Part shown: piece after piece, positions 13,330-26,499 of the stretch
How positions within the stretch are numbered: the first letter of the stretch is position 1
How the letters are laid out: each line of letters opens with the position of its first letter
Assembly (NCBI GenBank): GCA_028335825.1
Contig: JAIOKI010000017.1
Span: 186,001-250,000, forward strand
Direction: 5' to 3'
Source of the DNA: Nosema muscidifuracis
Taxonomy: Eukaryota; Microsporidia; Nosematidae
DNA: 64,000 nt
Made by a program: the position numbers and the translations under genes
The notes under the pieces: model-generated
Databases searched by the model: none
Told to the model about the DNA's origin: nothing
What the model saw: only the letters and a program-made list of their open reading frames with translations

Positions 13330-16090
13330 CCATGTATTTTTCCTCCTAAGTACGTTTTATATACCTACCTATTACTTGTTAAATACTCGTTTCAATTTCT
13401 TGTCGCCTAATTTTAAATCAACTTTTCTTATTGTTTGCTTCAGTTGATCTTTTTCTCGGACTAGAAGATGTTTATTTTGTTTCATACTAAAATAATAATG
13501 TCGATTTGAAATATCGCATATAAATCTTTATTTTAATATAAGCCATATTATGATATAATGACAGCTATATTTTAAGAAAAGATTGATAGCTTACTGTTCT
13601 AATCTATATTTCTTATTTATTTAAGACATCTTAGCGATGTCATAATTTATACTGAATACGTTTCAATTCACAACTCTTGGAGCTCTTATTGTCAATGAAA
13701 ATTTATATTCTAACAGATCGTATTGCTCTTTCATTTATTTCCGTGTGAATCGCTGTTTACTCTTCTAGGATTAACTCCATTGTTATAATATACCATTTTA
13801 AACTCTATACACTCAATTTTTTGCATTATCATTTTTAACCATCCTTTTAGTGATTTAATAATTTCATTTGTTGTTCTGTCTCTTAATATTTTTATACAGT
13901 TCTTTTGTTAAATAATATATACCTGCTAGAACGTATCTCTTTGATTCTTCTATTTTTTTAATATTTACAGGAATTTTTCCTTTGCGGCTAGTATAATTTT
14001 TTGCCTCTCTCTTGGATTCTGTTTCTCAAAGTTTTAAAATAATTCGATATTACTTGCTTGGCCAGTAAAACTTCATTTTTAGCTTTTAATAAGTTTCTTT
14101 TTACACCTTTATGGTTTATTTCTTCATATAACTAGATAATAAATAAACTCTTTTTCACTTTTTGGTGTTTCAGCTTTCTTTCTTGAATTAAATTCACAAT
14201 ACTCAACTATATCAATCAAAATTTTATGCTTTTTTTCTTCCTATCTTTTGATTACAAATTTTATACTCTTTTCACTATTTTACCTCTACTTTTTTCTTGG
14301 AATTGTTCACTCAATTTATTTACATCTATCATCCTTTACACTTTAACATATTGTATTTTAAACCAATTCTTGCATCTTTTGATTCATCTGTTCATTTTAT
14401 TATTGTTAAAGCTTGGTTTATTTCTTATTTTTAACGCTTTATGATCCATCATCATCTAAAAATTCCTTCCTTTGAATTCATACTTGTATTTTTATTGCCC
14501 AGAACACTACTAACATTTCTTTTTTCTGATATAATATGTCTTCTCTAAGAAGTCAGTTTTTTCAATGATAATTGTATAGGATCCCATTTACTATCTCGAT
14601 TTGTCTATAATAAAACTTTTACTACACCCGTATCACGTGTATTTGTTATCAATCTAATTTTTTAAGTAATCAGGTATTTTTAATTTGTTCATATCTTTCA
14701 GGTCTTATTTTACAAATTTAAACTCATTCTCAATATTTTATGTCAAACACCACTTTTTCTTTGAGTTTAATGCATTTGTAAGTTCCTCAGTCATACATTT
14801 AAAACTTCCAATAAATATTCTAAACCAACCTGCAATTCCTAAAAAATTATTTAATTCTTCTGTAATCTATGCTTTATCTTTCTTTATTTTAGTAAAATTA
14901 ATGCTAAGTTCATCTATTAATACCCTTAGTAATTATACATTCCTTTTCTTATACTATATCTTCCTTGGATTGACCATTAGTTCATATTATCCACCATTTT
15001 TCTCATGTATACTTTAAACCTTTTTCTTAAAAACCTTCAAATATTCGAATCATAGTTCTTTGCATAATTTGAGTTGATTTTTGAATCCCATTATCATGAT
15101 ATAGCAATAATAAGAATTTTCATCAATTCAAATTCCATCTTATATTTATGTCTTTCTTCAATTTCTATGTAGTAAAATTCCTCTTTCGAACCAATCACTA
15201 TGAATTCATTCGACCCTCGTGAAAAAGTCAAAGGAGCATTTCTAAATCAAGTTTTTTAAGCCTATAAGATTACTAGAAACTCTCATATCTTAATTCTGAT
15301 TCTCCAATACCCTTTAGTTTAGATTAAATATAAACCACATTATGATCTCTAGTTATTTCTTATTTGTTAATTTGTTTTATACCTAATACTTTGTGGTATG
15401 TATTGTCTTTTCTCACTATTCTCTTATTTCTCTATCTTAATAACATATTTACTACCAGATTTAAATTCTATCTTCACTTTTTATCTTTCAAAACTCTCGA
15501 ATACACCTTAATAATCTTTTCTAATGTAATAATCCTTTTAATGGCATTTTCCTTTTCATATAGTTTTTTTTTGAAATAAATAACTTCTTTATTTTCATAT
15601 TCTTCACTTTGATTGTTCATATTACTTTTTCTGATGTTGCATCATCTAGCAATATATTTACTTTTATGACATATATTACACTCACCACTGCGCTGATTAA
15701 ATTTACCAGCAAAACTAGAACCAACCCCTCGATATACTTCTAATAGTCTTTTATTTCAACTCTTCTCTTATATTTTATGTTATAACGTTCATCGTCTCTC
15801 TATTACTTAAAATCTTTCTTCTTCCAGCTTATCTACTTCTAATTACATTTCTCTATCATTATTGCAATTTTTTAAATAGATATTCTTGTAACTTAATAGA
15901 TGCTCACCGCACCACCTGCTTCATATTCATTATTCTAGTCTTCTCTAAAACCATAATTTTAGGTTCAATTCCATCTGCTTCCTGTAATAACTTATTGACC
16001 ACAAGACTCACTTGCTTCTCCTTTATTTTCGTTGTTACTATGTTAAACTTTTCATATTTACTATAATAATGAAAGTATAGTAATATAATC
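13330..16090 (-). mobile_element. Ty3/Gypsy LTR-retrotransposon fossil
   Basis: Read on the minus strand, from right to left: a gag zinc-knuckle relative near 15.65-15.70 kb, protease/RT-like sequence near 15.3-14.9 kb, an RT thumb block near 14.70-14.86 kb, then RNase H- and integrase-like sequence down to about 13.4 kb. The order matches Ty3/Gypsy. It is heavily broken (more than ten breaks) and old; no LTRs were recognised. Confidence 0.6.
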
Positions 16091-17233
16091 TGTTAAATAA
16101 TTAAATTATAAAGCCGTATACGTTTAGGCTTTTAATAAGCCAAAGATATTCATTCTTAATTGTTCCACGATTATTATCGATGCCTCCATCTATTCTGTAT
16201 TCAAGCGAAATACTTACAAGTGTCCTTTTTATAACTTCAGACCGAATGTATGCTTTAATTTGATCAGTTTTCTAGTATTATACTGTGTGTATCATGTAAG
16301 TTTAATGCAACACATTTAGATTACTACATACGGTTAAATTAAACGTCCATTTGTGTAAGCTCGTTTGCTAATAAATCATTTTTTTAGCTTTTCTGTCTCG
16401 ACCTGTTGCAAATTTAATAGAGGTATTCACACTTCTACAATTAAAATTACATTCTTTTTTCTTATCTATAATATCTACGTCTTATATGTTATTCTTTATT
16501 TTAATATCTATCTTAATTGAAGTGTCAACTCTAATTTCAACACATTTATTGGAGATTGTTTCTTATACTTATTGATAACGTAACTTCTTTATTGATCTAA
16601 TTTCTTATTTATTGCTGAGAAACAAATAAATGCATTTTAGAACCTCATCATGTCTTCTTATGTGGTCAAATCAAGGAATTTCTCGCATTTCGAAGTAGGT
16701 GATCTACAATATTTTATGATAAATTACAATAAGAGCACAATTCTTAATCTACTAGAAACTTATTTCTATTTTTGCTAAAAAAATTATTTTTAATTTTTAA
16801 GCATGTCGATGAGTTTTTAAAAGTTATATATTCATCTACTACCTCAATACACAACTTCTATGCATTATTTTTCTTTTATGTCGATGTATAATCTGGTTTT
16901 TGTGCGACTCATATTTTATTGTTTGTTAAGTCTGTTTCCTTAAGCTTATATTTTATCTCGATAAGCCAGAAGTGAGTTTTTTCTTTACTTGAACTTTTAT
17001 AATGACTTCTTGTCTCATAAAAGTGGTTTGTATTTAAAAATTAATTATTCAGCTTTTATAACATTATATTACTACGGTGATGAAGGCTCATTAAACCTCT
17101 TCCTAATGTATCTTCTTTTAAATATAATTTTCCATTATTGAAGGCTACAGGTGTATATTTATGTATTTGTATAAATCCAATCTGGTAATCGATTTCATTG
17201 TAAATGTCTGGTTAAAGATTAAGAATTTGAATA

Positions 17234-17350
17234 CACTAATGGAATTTAATTTATATTTTTTCTAATAATTATGAAATACTTTTAAGGTTTGATAAATATA
17301 TTAAGGATTTAATTTTTAATAAAGTAAAATATTACTTAATGTTTTAGAAC
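17234..17350 (+). repeat. Left terminal inverted repeat of the Tc1/mariner element
   Basis: About 117 bp, imperfectly inverted relative to 18336-18452. Shared words include atatattaaggattt, aataaagtaaaatat and tacttaatg. By eye the two arms are about 80 percent alike. Confidence 0.85.
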
Positions 17351-18335
17351 AAATATATTGATTTAATTATAAACCAGGAAGTTAAAAAAAGATTTTTTAT
17401 ATTAACGAAGTATAAGTTTCTTGCCAAAAATAATATATTTTAGAGTTTTTTATTTTCTTCCCACATGGCTAAACATCTAAGTTCTGAAAAAAAATTGATG
17501 TCTAATTTCGGAAAAGCAGTCTGAAATTTCAATGCTAAGCTAACCTCTTTACCGATCTAAACATTATCGAGAACAGAAGACACAAAAGAAAAAAAATTTA
17601 CAATTTATTGAAAAAATATTAAATTGTTTAGTAAAAATATATTATCTGAGTTCGATAATATTTGATAAAGCATAGACATAAGAAATGCAATGAATAAGTG
17701 TAGTTTTTGGTTAAGTAGTTACTAAGAAACGGCAACTTAGCAAAGTTCATAGAGAAGAAATAATGAAGTGACTTTCAATCACATAATGTTTAATAATTAT
17801 GATTGAGAAAGGTATTTGGCTCGAAAAAACGAAAGTTTATGTTAAAAAACCAAATACTAGGCTTATGGAAAAATATTTATCATCAACTATGAAATCTGTG
17901 GGTGATTGTTTAATTATTTAGGATTGCTTTTCTTTGAGAGACATAGAAAAATTGATTTTTATAAAAAAACATTACTTTCAGTCAAATATATTGACGTATT
18001 ATGCCTAAATTTTTTTAAACTGAAAAATAAGATATATTTATCGGAATATTTTTTTCAACAAAAAAGACTTTTAAATTATTTTACTGAAAATAGTTTTAAA
18101 CAATCTATGACTAGTCAAATCAATCAATTTAAATCCAATAGAGAATTTATCAAGTTATAAGCTAAATTTTGGAAATATGTCAAAGAATGCTAAAGAGTTT
18201 TATCAAAAAACTTATAAATAGTACGCATAAGATATTTATAGAAATAATTAATGTAAGAGGAGATCATGCTAGTCATTAAACTCATTCTATATAAATACGT
18301 TTTTAACTTCCAAGTTCATAATTAAACTATTTATT

Positions 18336-18452
18336 TTTTAAAGCATTAAGTAATATATTTTACTTTATTTAAAGTAAATCCTTAATATATTCATCAGACC
18401 ATGAATATTTTCAATTATAATAGAAAAAATTCCAAATTAAATTTCATTAGTG
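18336..18452 (-). repeat. Right terminal inverted repeat of the Tc1/mariner element
   Basis: The reverse complement matches 17234-17350 over its whole length with a few short indels; the outermost bases are CATTAGTG followed by the TA flank. Confidence 0.85.
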
Positions 18453-19406
18453 TATAATAATTAAATGATGAAAGTGCAAATTCATTTGAATCCTTATATC
18501 TTTTTCTCGCCTGCTCATTTCAAGGCCAATCAAGTTCTTGATTTTTCCTACGTGTTCATATTCCGAAATCTCTGTGATTTCAAGATATTTATACGAGCTA
18601 GTAGCATATACTTTTATCATATTAGTATAGATACTTACTTCTTTTGTAACAAATTTCTTAGAGTTGATTTTCCGGTTCATATTTTTACAGAACTGTTCTG
18701 TCTATTTAAAAATTTTATCTAATATATCGTCTATAAAGAGAAAATGATTAGTGACATAACTTTAGTATTTAGTCATTGATATCTGTATTTTTGGAGACCT
18801 ACTATTCAAAAGTCTGATGACGTGTGTATAAACATAATATATAATAGAATTAAAGACTGTCTCCTTCAATATATCTTTTCTATCTTTTTTTTAGAATCTT
18901 ATTTTTTTTATAGAATATTTCTATTCTCTATTTCTTAGTTGAGGCTTCAATGAACTTATGTATTCATTCGGGTAAGACTAGTGCTTGTATGCAATGTAGG
19001 AAATAATTATGATCAATTTAATCGAAAGCTTTCTTTATATCTATGTACAAGGTTTTAAGATTGTTTTTATGCTTTAAATTAATGGCAATATATGTCATTG
19101 TTTGCTTTTTGTTCCTTAAATACCTATAAAAGTACTAGACTGGTTATAACTTAAGATGTTTTTATCTTCTAGTTCTAATTATATCACCTTCGATACGTAT
19201 ATGAAGATTAATTTTCACAAGTTTGAAAGACAAGTTAATGTCCGAAGTCTTTTTCCAGTCTTGAAGCTCTCTCTTGGAATTAAATAAGTATTACTATATT
19301 TTAAAAATTCCTTCATTACTTCTAATTCTTAAATATTTTTTTATTGCTTTATACTGAAGTCAATGTAAAGATGTCATTTTCTTTCATGCCATTTCAAGGC
19401 TTCTTT

Positions 19407-19568
19407 TGTGGTAAACCACGTAATTATTTTTATTTTTCTTTTGTTTATTTCTACACGTCATCTAAAATATATAGGAAAGTTTATAAAAGGTGGGCATGAA
19501 AGAATTAAATAATAAAAATAATTCGATAAAATCTATACTAGAGACTTATTTCACGATAGGATACCATA
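19407..19568 (+). repeat. 5' LTR of the Ty3/Gypsy element
   Basis: 162 bp beginning TGTGGTAAACCA and ending GGATACCATA; it matches 23255-23417 over the full length with about 93 percent identity by eye. It follows directly on one copy of the 5-bp duplication tcttt. Confidence 0.9.
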
Positions 19569-22500
19569 ATTTGATATCAAAAAGAAGTGTTAACTCCAAT
19601 GAAGAAACTTGTGCTGAATTAGATACAAGAAACATGCGAACAATGAAATTTAAGATAAAAATTAAAGAACTAAATGTAGAGTTTAAAGAGAAGTTACTTT
19701 TTATAGATGACTTAAGAACTCTGGACCTACTTAAATGGTTAGAAGAATTTGATGAGATCGCCAAGAAAGGATCTTGGACAGAAATACAACGGTTTGAGGT
19801 AATGAAAAACCTTATAAGAGATAAGTCGCTTAATTTAAATAAGGACATTGTAGACTATGATGTACTAAAAAATACATTGCTGATAAGAAGATACCCCATC
19901 GAGGAAGTGGATGCTCTAATCAAAAAGTTAGATTACGTTAAACAGATTCACTTTATAACGATAAAGGAATATGTAGAAGAAATTGATAAAGCTCTTAGGC
20001 TTTACAGATGCCATTACGCGATAAGCGATGAAGAATACAACCGAAGCTTTGCTGAGTATTTTAATAAAGGCTTAGGTATAAATACTAGCGACGAACTGAT
20101 GAAGCATTTCTTTAGAAGCATGGAAGAAACTATAGCTTTCCTAGATGGTGTAGAAAAGCGTGTATTAGGTAAAATAATGGAAAGAACTTAATATGTGAAG
20201 GAAATTAGAAAAGATGAAATTCCTAAGATTACAGGAAAAACCGCGTTATCATTTAGTAAAAACGAAGTTACTGGTAAGTGGTGCAAGAAGCACAACACTT
20301 CGTCACACAATTTTGAGGAGTGCTATACAAATCCTAAAAATGTCAATAAGAATACCAAAAAGGAAGAAAGAAAGATGATGGTTATTCACGAACCACGTGA
20401 ATACAACGAACTAATTGAGATAACAGGAAGAATCAACGAGAATTCAATGAAATTTACATCATATCTTGGTGCAGTACGTAGCTATATACGGAGAGATGTC
20501 GCCAAAAAATTAAAGTTGGAACTAAATGAGGATAAAAAATATCTACTGTGTTTGGTAATAATACTAGAGAATATTTCGATAAATATGTTACTGTAAGAAT
20601 AGGATTCAAAGAGGGTGGCAAGGATTATGAAAAGAAATTTTATATTATTGAAAAGTGTCCAGTGGAAATTTTGCTAGGATTTGACTTTTTAGAGAATAGT
20701 GGCGCGATGATTGATCTAAAAAATAAGAGGTTAAGACTATACGATGACATCCTAACTTTAAGAAATAATAATAAAATTGAGGAGTCGGATAAGATGTTTT
20801 ATGAGAAACTATGTTTAATTAAAGACGAAAATTTTACAGAGGTACGAGCGAAGTTAAAGGAAGTGCTTGAAAATTGTGCTAAAAAAGTAGATATCAATAA
20901 GCCTATGAAAATAGAGCCTATCGAAATTAAGGTTGATGAAACTAAAGTATTAAATAAAGGATTGCAATTTTACCAAGTTCCAGACAAATTTAAATTAAAA
21001 GCTAAGGAAGAAATTTTAAGACTTATTAATGAAGAGATAATTGAGGAAACAAAAAGTTATTTTTCAAGTCCTGCTTTTCTAATCAAGAAGAAAACAAATG
21101 ATCTAAGATTGGTCGTTGATTATCGGAGATTAAATTTAGGGGTCATTGAAGATATCTGTGAAATACCGAATATTGATGCGAATCTACGGAGCATGAAAAA
21201 TACAAAACTTTTTAGTAAAATTGATTTAAAAAATGGTTTTTATCAACTTCCGATACATGAAAAAAGCAGAAAATATACAGCATTTAGCTTACTGGGTAAA
21301 CAATATCAATACAAAAGACTACCTTTCGGAATAAAAACAGGTCCTAAAACTTTCCAAAGGGCCGTAAACGACATATTAGGAGATCTTAATAACGTATTTG
21401 TGTATATTGATGATATTGTAATTTTCACTCAGACAGTCGAAGAACATATTAATACTTTAAAAACGATTTGTAAACGATTTACAAAATACAATGTAAACAT
21501 AAATTTTCAAAAATCAGAATTATTAAAAGATAGAATCGAGGTATTAGGAAGCATAGTAGATAAAAACGGAATATACCCCGATATTACTAGTATACAGCAT
21601 AAAATTACATTTAATGAAGAAATTAAAAACAAAAGAGATGTTCAGAGAGTCTTAGAAGTGTTGAATTGGTACAGAAAGTTCGTACCATCTCTGAGTACAA
21701 AACTAATTCCAATTACTGAGTTGTTGAAGAAGGAAGTTAAATTTACATGGAATGATACCCATAAAAAATCCTGAAAGAAATTAAATCCTACGTAGAAACA
21801 GAGGGAGGATTATGCTTCGAAGATTATAAAAAAAGTTTATCTTACAATGTGACGCTTGCAACGAAGGCATGGGTGCAGTATTACTCCAAGATCACGGAGT
21901 TATTGGTTATTATAGTAAAAAATTTAGCGACACTGAAATAAACTACACGATAGTAGAAAAAGAGCTGTATGCTATCATAAAATCATTAGACTATTTTCGA
22001 AAGATTATATCAGGAAGTTATGTTGAAGTATTTACAGATAACAAAAACTGTGTTTATCAGAATAAAAAATTAGTTCAAGGATAGAAAAGTGGAAGATGTT
22101 ACTTAATGAATATAAATGTGATATATTTTTAATCAAAGGGGATGAGAATGCGATTGCAGATCTATTATCAAGAAATTTTATGTTTATTAATAATAAGGAG
22201 ATAGATAAACACGAGGATGAGTATATAAGAAATATCAAGAAATTCGCAGAACTGCCTGCAAATTCAAAGGATGTTTTTCGAATAGATATAAGGGTAGGAT
22301 AGTTATGAAAGAGAACAAAAGCATGGCATTCCTGAAATACATGCATATGTATGCAGTACACCCAGGAAGTATAGTTTTATATTACAATATAAAAGATACA
22401 TTTTCTATTCCAAATATTAAAAAGAAAATTAAAATTATAACAAGAGGTTGTAAGAAATGTAACAAATTTAAGAAAAATATCGGAAAAACGCAACATGTTG

Positions 22501-23254
22501 AGGTTTCACATATAAAGTCGGATAAGTTATTTTCTAAAGTATCTAGTAATATTTATGGACCATTTTCATTATCTGAATTTTCTACTGAAGTGATTAATCA
22601 GAAAGAATTTTACATTACTATAAAAGATGTATTTTCAAGATATACATTAGTTAAGTTAGTATATGAGGTAACGGACAAAGCAATCGTCAAAACTGTACAG
22701 GAGTGGATCACGAAATTCGGAGCCCCAAAACAGATGTTAACGGATAATGGCAGACAATATACAGCATCTAAAACACAGAAGTATTTTAGCGAGATGGGAA
22801 TAAGGCATATAAAGATACCAATATATTTGCCAAAAAACAATGGTATTAGCGAAAGACTCAATCAGTTAATTTCAGAGGTTCTTAGGATGAACAAAGGAAA
22901 GGATCTTAAGTTTATTACAGAGCAGATCCATAGAAAATTGAACGTGAACTATAAAAGATCTTTAAGAACAGGACCAGAAACAATAATAAGGAAGTACAAT
23001 CTTTTTGATCCATTGAGGAGGGAGAAAAAAGTTTCACTTATTAGTAAAAACAATGGAGGATGCGAGAAAAAACTTTAAGGGTTATGACATAGGCTCATAT
23101 GTATACATAAAAAACTTTAATAATAATAAACTTAATCCACAATACATCGGACCATACAAAATAGTCAATAAAGGGTCGAAAGGATATTGGTATGAGCTAG
23201 AAAATTCTAAAGAAATGGTTCACTTATCAGATCTGAAGGCTGGAGAAGGTAGCA

Positions 23255-23417
23255 TGTGGTGAACCACATAATTATTTTTATTTTTTCTTTTGTTATTTCT
23301 ACATGTCATCTAAAAATATATAGGAAAGTTTATAAAAGAAGGGCATGAAAGAATTAAATAATAAAAATAATTCGATAAAATCTATATTGAAGACCTATTT
23401 CACGATAGGATACCATA
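23255..23417 (+). repeat. 3' LTR of the Ty3/Gypsy element
   Basis: 163 bp matching the 5' LTR; it is followed at once by the second copy of tcttt. Confidence 0.9.
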
Positions 23418-23429
23418 TCTTTATTTATA

Positions 23430-26300
23430 TATTCGTCATTTACACGCAAGCTAATTGTTATTAAATGTTGAATTATTTGAAAAGAAAAGGTTGAAATTGC
23501 GTAATTAGGTCAAACCAAACATTTTTCATTTAATTTAGTGACGTTATATACTACATTTAATCATCTTATTAATTATTTCAAATGATGTAAGAACATTGAA
23601 ATTTCACTCGCTCAGCTTACTTATTCTTAAGACGCTATCTATGTCATCCTCTAACACACTGATAATATTAATGAATTCATTGACTCCAGGGAAAGTTACG
23701 TATTCGTTCTTATTTTTTAAAAAAGATTATTTAGAAAAAGTTCCTTACAATCTACTTGGGTATAGTTTTTTTTTTGAATCATATAGACAATCAAACTTGC
23801 TCACTTCATCAGCTCTCATCTTAAGGTTTGTTTTATTATTTTTTATATCTTCGAAATCTCTAAAAAGCCTGCTTTTATATAGTTCGTATTAACATCGATT
23901 CTTCTGTATTCTTCTTCTATAAATAAGAAGTTAATTTTTATATTTACGAATATGCTTGCTAGGTCCTACTTCCGTACCACCGCTTGGTTATTATCTCGGA
24001 ACATAATTTTTACTCTTTCTTGCTCTTTTGGTTATAATTCGATTGTGTTTTTAAACTTATCGATAAGGTTTACAATTTCTTGGAGTGTTAAATTTTACTC
24101 TTAAAACTAAGTCTACAGTTAGATGGAATCTTATTTTTCTATGTGAATTTACAAGTAAAGTTTTTGGTCATTAATGGAAGATTTTTAGATAAGCTGAATT
24201 TTAATCATGTTCGTCGCGATAAATTATTTTATAGAAATCAGATTCGGTGTCATGGTTTAATTTAAGAAAAAAATAGTTATCAAAATTTATGTATTATTTT
24301 TACGCCATTGAATTGTTTATTAAGACAAAAAAAATGTTCATTACAATTTTACATCTTATGATGTTCCAATTATTTATACTGGGTTTCCGTGTTTTTATCT
24401 TTAATTATTCAAAAATATTATTGGGGTATTTACTGAAAAAGAGAATTTGTAATTGATTTAATGTATTCATTTGCAAACCAGCGCTGCTAAGCATCTTTTT
24501 ATCTTTTTTAACGATTTCTTTTAGTATTTTTAGGTCATCAATAAATAGCAAATGATTATTTCCGTAGCTAAATTCTTTTGTTGGTGATATTTGTACATTT
24601 AAAATAGACTATTGAATCTTTTATTTGGGAATACATTATTATAAAAAAATTAAGGAAGAAATAAGATGTCGTCTCCAGTATTTATTTGTTTATATTCCAC
24701 TGCTTTAATAAATTTTGGCACCAATTTAGATAAATTTATGGATTATATGCAGGGCATTAAGTATCTATGACCAATCAGTTCATACTGCTATCATTTGTAT
24801 TAATCATTTAATAAAAAGTCGATAATTGCCTTTTCTTTGGGATAATGCACGTTTCTAATCGTGCCCATCTAGTTATTTTATATGATCTTTCTATTTTCTA
24901 ATTCGAGTTGCATCATTTTTGTTACATATTTAGTCATAAGTTTATATGTATTCAATATGCAGATCACCGATCTAAATTCCGAGTCATTTTTTGCCTCTTT
25001 TTAGAGATCAGATACTAAATTCCCGTGTATAATCAGCTTTCTTCTTCGATGCATTCTGATTTTATTAACTCATACAAAGTTGCATGCAAACAATTTAATA
25101 TTTTATTCAACTCAGTAGTATTTAAATCTAATAATAAAAAACAATTTCTTGTTAGATATTCTAAACTGTGTCGTTTGCTGTATGCATGCATTGGATAGTA
25201 TTTTTTTAAATATATTAGTGTTGTCAAATAAGCCTTGTCCTCACATTTTATTTCATAATTCTATTACTTTTTGGAAGGAAAATCAATCTTTATTATCTGG
25301 ATTCTTCCGTAACTTCTTTGTAAATTTTAAATTTTCTAAATTCTATTCTTTTGTAGTAGAAGTTGTGCTTTTTTTCATATATAAGAATATTTTATTTTTC
25401 TTACTATGATCTTTGTATATATCTTCATAATGTCTCTTACTAATTTTGTTTTTTATTATTGTTAGCTTCGATTTAGACTTCTCAAATATTTCTAACTTTT
25501 TTATTATATTTTGCAATTCTTTCAGCATACCGTAGGAAAAGATTACTAGTAAAAAAAATATTGTGGTATACTTTCATATTAATCAAACGTCAATTTAATA
25601 ACGTAAAAAAGAAACAATTAGAAATAAAAATAGACTAAATTAATTGTTTTATCAAGGATATATAGGCAAGTTTATGACAATTTTGGATATATATTCACTT
25701 TGTTTTTATCTCTTGATACATCGACTGTGAAATTCGTATAATTCCAACAACATCAGTTAATTTTGAGAATAAGTAATTTATATGTTTATCTAAAATTTTA
25801 TTTAAATGATTTATTATCTTCATTCACGTTGTCTCTTAGGATTTTATACTTTTTCTTACAATAAAGTACAACTTTGTCTTTTGCTTTTCTTATTTCATTT
25901 ACGAAAAAATTCTTAACATGTAAATACTTTTCTTGGATGCGACCTATGACCTCTTATATTACTTTTCTATCTTTATTCATTCTTTTAATGAGTCATTTTG
26001 CTTGTATAAGTGGTTTGTGACGGTTTTCCAAAGTACTTGCAATATGAATTAGATCATTTTTCTAAACTTTTTGAGTAAGGTGTTTACGTTGTGCTTTTCA
26101 CAAAATGTTTTATTTACTAGCTTTAAATTTCATCTTGGCATTCTATAAAACCTCTTAAGTAGACTAAAGTTGTACATATACTGATCTTAGACATTAAAAA
26201 CTTATGAGAAAGTATGTTCTAAGTTTATCAGCTTCTTTAAAATTGTTTTTGTCTGTTTTTTTCTAATTGATCGTTTGTAGCCCTCATATATATTAAATAA
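23430..26300 (-). mobile_element. R2/R4(Dong)-type LINE fossil
   Basis: Read from right to left on the minus strand: a Lys-rich N-terminal part (about 26.3-25.3 kb, including a short open stretch at 25.34-25.53 kb), a helical region at 25.03-25.23 kb, an RT block with DHRYLMPCI near 24.77 kb, the catalytic block HLLFIDDLKILKEIV near 24.54 kb, and a C-terminal remnant near 23.6-23.7 kb. The catalytic block closely resembles those of the LINEs at 6.8 and 18.7 kb. Many stops and frame changes; dead. Ends are approximate, and the leftmost part may belong to the LINE that the LTR element cut at 19406. Confidence 0.6.
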
Positions 26301-26499
26301 AAATATATTTCTATTAAATTTAAATGCCTTATTTTCGTTGGAAATATCGGGGTTTATACTATTGATGATTTTCTATTATTTATGTTTGATGATTGTAGAG
26401 AAACTGACTGTTTCTAAGCAGTATACCATTTATTTCACTGCTACAACATTTCTTTAAAAAGGCCAAAATTTATTCAATCTCAGTTTGCTTTATTCAATA

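Larger units (their letters stand above)
17234..18452 (+). mobile_element. Tc1/mariner-type DNA transposon, complete ends, dead transposase
   Basis: A 1219-bp unit bounded by TA on both sides (17232-17233 and 18453-18454) with terminal inverted repeats of about 117 bp starting CACTAATG and ending CATTAGTG. Inside, on the plus strand, are transposase remnants: a GD-LII-DCFS word near 17.9 kb, and LNPIENL at 18129-18149, the block before the last catalytic residue in the Tc1 family (SPDLNPIENLW). The frame changes between these words and stops are present, so the transposase is dead. Size, TA duplication and motif order all fit the family. It is inserted in a decayed R2/R4-type LINE, so it is younger than that LINE. 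Confidence 0.85.
16100..19406 (-). mobile_element. R2/R4(Dong)-type LINE fossil, interrupted by a Tc1/mariner element
   Basis: On the minus strand the pieces read from right to left: RT block with LYIDIKKAFD near 19.05 kb, FLFIDDI near 18.73 kb, a thumb remnant (YKYLEI, GLEM) at 18.5-18.7 kb, then, past the DNA transposon at 17.23-18.45 kb, YLKEDTLGRGLMSLHHRSN near 17.1 kb, a Cys/His-region remnant near 16.68 kb, and DLLANELTQMDV near 16.36 kb. The same words in the same order occur in the LINE at 6.77-9.77 kb. The right end is cut by the LTR element inserted at 19407. Frames are broken throughout, so the copy is dead. Confidence 0.7.
19407..23417 (+). mobile_element. Ty3/Gypsy-type LTR retrotransposon, best-preserved copy, broken
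   Basis: A 4.0-kb element with both LTRs (about 162 bp each) and a 5-bp target-site duplication, tcttt, at 19402-19406 and 23418-23422. Parts in order: gag-like region about 19.5-20.3 kb, aspartic-protease-like region about 20.4-20.8 kb, reverse transcriptase about 20.9-21.7 kb, RNase H about 21.8-22.2 kb, and integrase with its zinc-binding head and core about 22.3-23.1 kb followed by a chromodomain-less tail. The order RT-RNase H-integrase places it in Ty3/Gypsy. The gag frame begins inside the 5' LTR. It has roughly four to six breaks. The two LTRs differ at about 6-8 percent of positions, so it is far younger than its neighbours but not recent. Confidence 0.9.

Noticed and set aside
17906-18160. 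84-aa open stretch as a gene
   Set aside because: It lies within the Tc1/mariner element, and the transposase block LNPIENL is in another frame over the same bases; chance frame in a dead copy.
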